From Flammeovirga agarivorans (lineage in GTDB: Bacteria > Bacteroidota > Bacteroidia > Cytophagales > Flammeovirgaceae): a stretch of DNA of 64,000 nt. How positions within the stretch are numbered: position 1 is the stretch's first letter; every line of letters begins with the position of its first letter. Both the position numbers and the translations under genes were made by a program. Positions 62,093 to 64,000 of the stretch are shown piece after piece. The DNA is taken from NCBI RefSeq assembly GCF_012641475.1, contig NZ_JABAIL010000003.1, forward strand, positions 622,318 to 686,317, read 5' to 3'. Under the pieces are notes generated by a model. The model made no database searches. It saw nothing but the letters and a program-made list of their open reading frames with translations, and was not told the origin of the DNA.

Positions 62093-64000
62093 ATGCTTTC
62101 TCGGTTTTTTATTCGTCGACCAATATTTGCCGCTGTATTAGCGATTGCAATATTGATTATCGGTGGTCTGTCGATTGTAGAGCTGCCGATTGCACAGTAT
62201 CCTCAAATTACCCCTCCAACAGTAGTTGTAAAAGGGTTATATCCAGGAGCTGATGCAACAACCATCGCCCAAACAGTGGGTGCTCCTCTAGAAGAAGCTA
62301 TTAATGGCGTAGAGGGCATGATCTACATGTCATCTACAAGTAATAATGATGGTACTTACAGCTTAACCATTACTTTTGAGGTGGGTACAGATGTAAATAT
62401 CGCCACTGTACTTGTAGAGAATAAAGTATCACAAGCCCTTCCTATGTTACCGTCGATTGTACAGCAATTGGGGGTGACCACAGAGAAGAAATCAACCAAT
62501 ATGGTTATTCTTGCCAGCTTATATGCTGATGAGGGGTCAGGAATGGATTCCACTTTCTTAGTGAATTATGCTGATGCATATATTGCTGATGAGCTGCGAA
62601 GAATTGAAGGTGTGGGTGATGTATCCATCTTCGGTGTTGGAGATTATAGTATCCGTATCTGGCTTAATCCTAAAGCACTAGAAGATCATCATTTATCTGC
62701 TACAGATGTAATGAATGCAGTGAAGAACCAAAATGTAGAAACAGCTGCAGGACATGTTGGACAGTCTCCAGAAGTGTCCAAACAAATCAACACTTTTGCT
62801 ATAAACTTATACCCAGGCCGTTTAAAAACGGTAGAAGATTTTGAAAATATCATCGTACATACCAATTCAGATGGAGGAAGTGTCTTCTTAAAAGACGTTG
62901 CCCGAGTTGAATTAGGAGCACAACAGTATACCATGTCATTTAAAAGTACAGGTATGCCAGCTGGTGGTATTGGTGTTTATCAGTTGCCTGATGCCAATGC
63001 ATTAGATGTGGCCGATGCACTTATTGAAAAACTAAATAGTCTAGAAGAAAAATTCCCAGAAGGATTACATTATAAAATTAACCTAGATACAACCACTTTC
63101 GTTAGAGCTTCAATCCATGAAGTAGTAGAAACATTGGTGATTGCAGTGATTCTGGTATTTGTTGTCATGTACATGTTCTTACAAAGTTGGAGAGCGACAA
63201 TTATACCTTCTGTAACGATTCCTGTGGCATTGATTGGTGCTTTTGCAGCCATGTTAGCTTTCGGATTCTCCATCAATCTATTAACGTTATTCGGTATTGT
63301 GTTAGCCATTGGTATTGTAGTAGATGATGCCATTGTGGTAGTAGAAAACACCTCAAGGTACTTGGAGCAGGGGATGTCCTCTAAAGATGCAGCGATCGAG
63401 GCTATGAAAGAGGTAACAGGTCCTATCATTGCAACAACATTGGTATTGATGTCGGTATTTATTCCAGCTGCAATGATGTCTGGCATTACCGGAGCACTGT
63501 ATGAACAATTTGCTTTAACAATTGCCTTTTCAACCTTCTTTAGTGCTTTAAACGCACTTACTTTAACACCTGCACTTTGTGCATTAATTCTTAGAAAAGA
63601 AGAGCCAAGTAATTTTATCGTAATGAGATATTTCAATAAAGGATATGATTACTTGGTCCATAAATATGAAAAAGGAGTAGTTTTCGCGATTCGTAAGTTT
63701 GTGATGTTCTTAATTATTTATGTAGCAATCACAGTACTTTCAGTGGGTGGTTACGGAATTTTACCAGCTACATTTATACCTAATGAAGACCAAGGGTATA
63801 TGTTGGTATCCGCTCAGCTTCCTGATGCTTCTTCTTTGAATAGAACATCAGAAGTTTCAACAAAACTTGATAGTGTTTTTACACATGTTGAAGGCGTTGA
63901 TAATTGGGTATCAATTATTGGTTACTCAGTAATTGATGGGGCCACAGCATCCAATCAGATCACTGTCTTTGTAAGATTAAAAGATTGGGATGAAAGATTA
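62093..64000 (+). CDS. RND efflux permease (AcrB/MexB family), 3' end beyond the window
   Basis: This is the inner membrane proton-driven pump of the efflux system. The frame is open from the ATG at 62093 to the last base, giving 636 codons of an expected 1,040 or so. The start MLSRFFIRRPIFAAVLAI is typical. The porter domain (about 35-330) is followed by TM segments 2-6. The proton-relay aspartates are in G-I-V-V-D-D-A-I-V-V-V-E-N near residue 410, and the F-I-P-N-E-D-Q-G-Y segment that opens the second porter half is near 562. The order channel, adaptor, permease is common in Bacteroidota. Substrates are probably hydrophobic drugs or detergents, which is inference from the family. Confidence 0.95.
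   Translation, partial: MLSRFFIRRPIFAAVLAIAILIIGGLSIVELPIAQYPQITPPTVVVKGLYPGADATTIAQTVGAPLEEAINGVEGMIYMSSTSNNDGTYSLTITFEVGTDVNIATVLVENKVSQALPMLPSIVQQLGVTTEKKSTNMVILASLYADEGSGMDSTFLVNYADAYIADELRRIEGVGDVSIFGVGDYSIRIWLNPKALEDHHLSATDVMNAVKNQNVETAAGHVGQSPEVSKQINTFAINLYPGRLKTVEDFENIIVHTNSDGGSVFLKDVARVELGAQQYTMSFKSTGMPAGGIGVYQLPDANALDVADALIEKLNSLEEKFPEGLHYKINLDTTTFVRASIHEVVETLVIAVILVFVVMYMFLQSWRATIIPSVTIPVALIGAFAAMLAFGFSINLLTLFGIVLAIGIVVDDAIVVVENTSRYLEQGMSSKDAAIEAMKEVTGPIIATTLVLMSVFIPAAMMSGITGALYEQFALTIAFSTFFSALNALTLTPALCALILRKEEPSNFIVMRYFNKGYDYLVHKYEKGVVFAIRKFVMFLIIYVAITVLSVGGYGILPATFIPNEDQGYMLVSAQLPDASSLNRTSEVSTKLDSVFTHVEGVDNWVSIIGYSVIDGATASNQITVFVRLKDWDERL

Noticed and set aside
63070-63636. A 188-codon minus-strand ORF near the right end
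   Set aside because: It is antisense to the RND permease, whose frame is open through the whole region and carries family motifs.

Overview
The window looks like a piece of an AT-rich marine Bacteroidota chromosome; a Cytophagales member such as Flammeovirga is my best guess, not a proven identification. The evidence is a SusC/SusD pair, type IX secretion C-terminal domains, many secreted sulfatases and glycoside hydrolases, starts without a Shine-Dalgarno sequence, and Bacteroidota-type TAnnTTTG promoter boxes. I saw no tRNA, rRNA, CRISPR array, insertion sequence or phage gene.

Positions 1-54830 read as one large polysaccharide utilization locus for a sulfated galactan. From left to right it holds: a T9SS-secreted protein with three carbohydrate-binding-like repeats; a GH2 enzyme on the minus strand; two sulfatases; a parallel beta-helix protein; a six-gene uptake and catabolic operon (RhaT-like permease, enolase-superfamily enzyme, aldehyde dehydrogenase, 2-keto-3-deoxygalactonate kinase, KDPGal aldolase, esterase); a GH71/GH99-like protein; an AraC regulator (minus strand); a three-module beta-helix protein; SusC, SusD and a surface lipoprotein; then sulfatases, GH2 enzymes, a GH39-like giant and a GH78-like enzyme up to 54.8 kb. 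There are seven S1-type sulfatases and three GH2 enzymes.

The catabolic operon has the enzyme set known for 3,6-anhydro-D-galactose: aldehyde oxidation, cycloisomerization to 2-keto-3-deoxy-D-galactonate, phosphorylation, and aldol cleavage to pyruvate and glyceraldehyde-3-phosphate. With the sulfatases and putative beta-galactosidases this points to a carrageenan-type substrate. I recognise no carrageenase (GH16, GH82) and no anhydrogalactosidase of the GH117, GH127 or GH129 type, so one or more of the unassigned enzymes may supply those activities.

The most striking non-coding signal is a repeated operator-promoter module. It is two 8-bp half-sites (consensus AGTCAATA and AGTGAATT) whose starts lie 21 bp apart, followed after exactly 29 bp by a [G/T]AnnTTT[G/A] box. 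It precedes the anhydrosugar operon, SusC, the 34.0 kb sulfatase operon, the GH71/99-like gene and the large beta-helix gene, with a partial copy before the 8.3 kb sulfatase. The AraC regulator inside the locus is the obvious candidate to bind it.

From 54.9 kb to the end the genes look unrelated to the locus: a small catalase-like peroxidase, a HAD phosphatase, a secreted glutaminase, a small lipoprotein, and a TolC/adaptor/RND efflux operon whose permease is cut by the window end.
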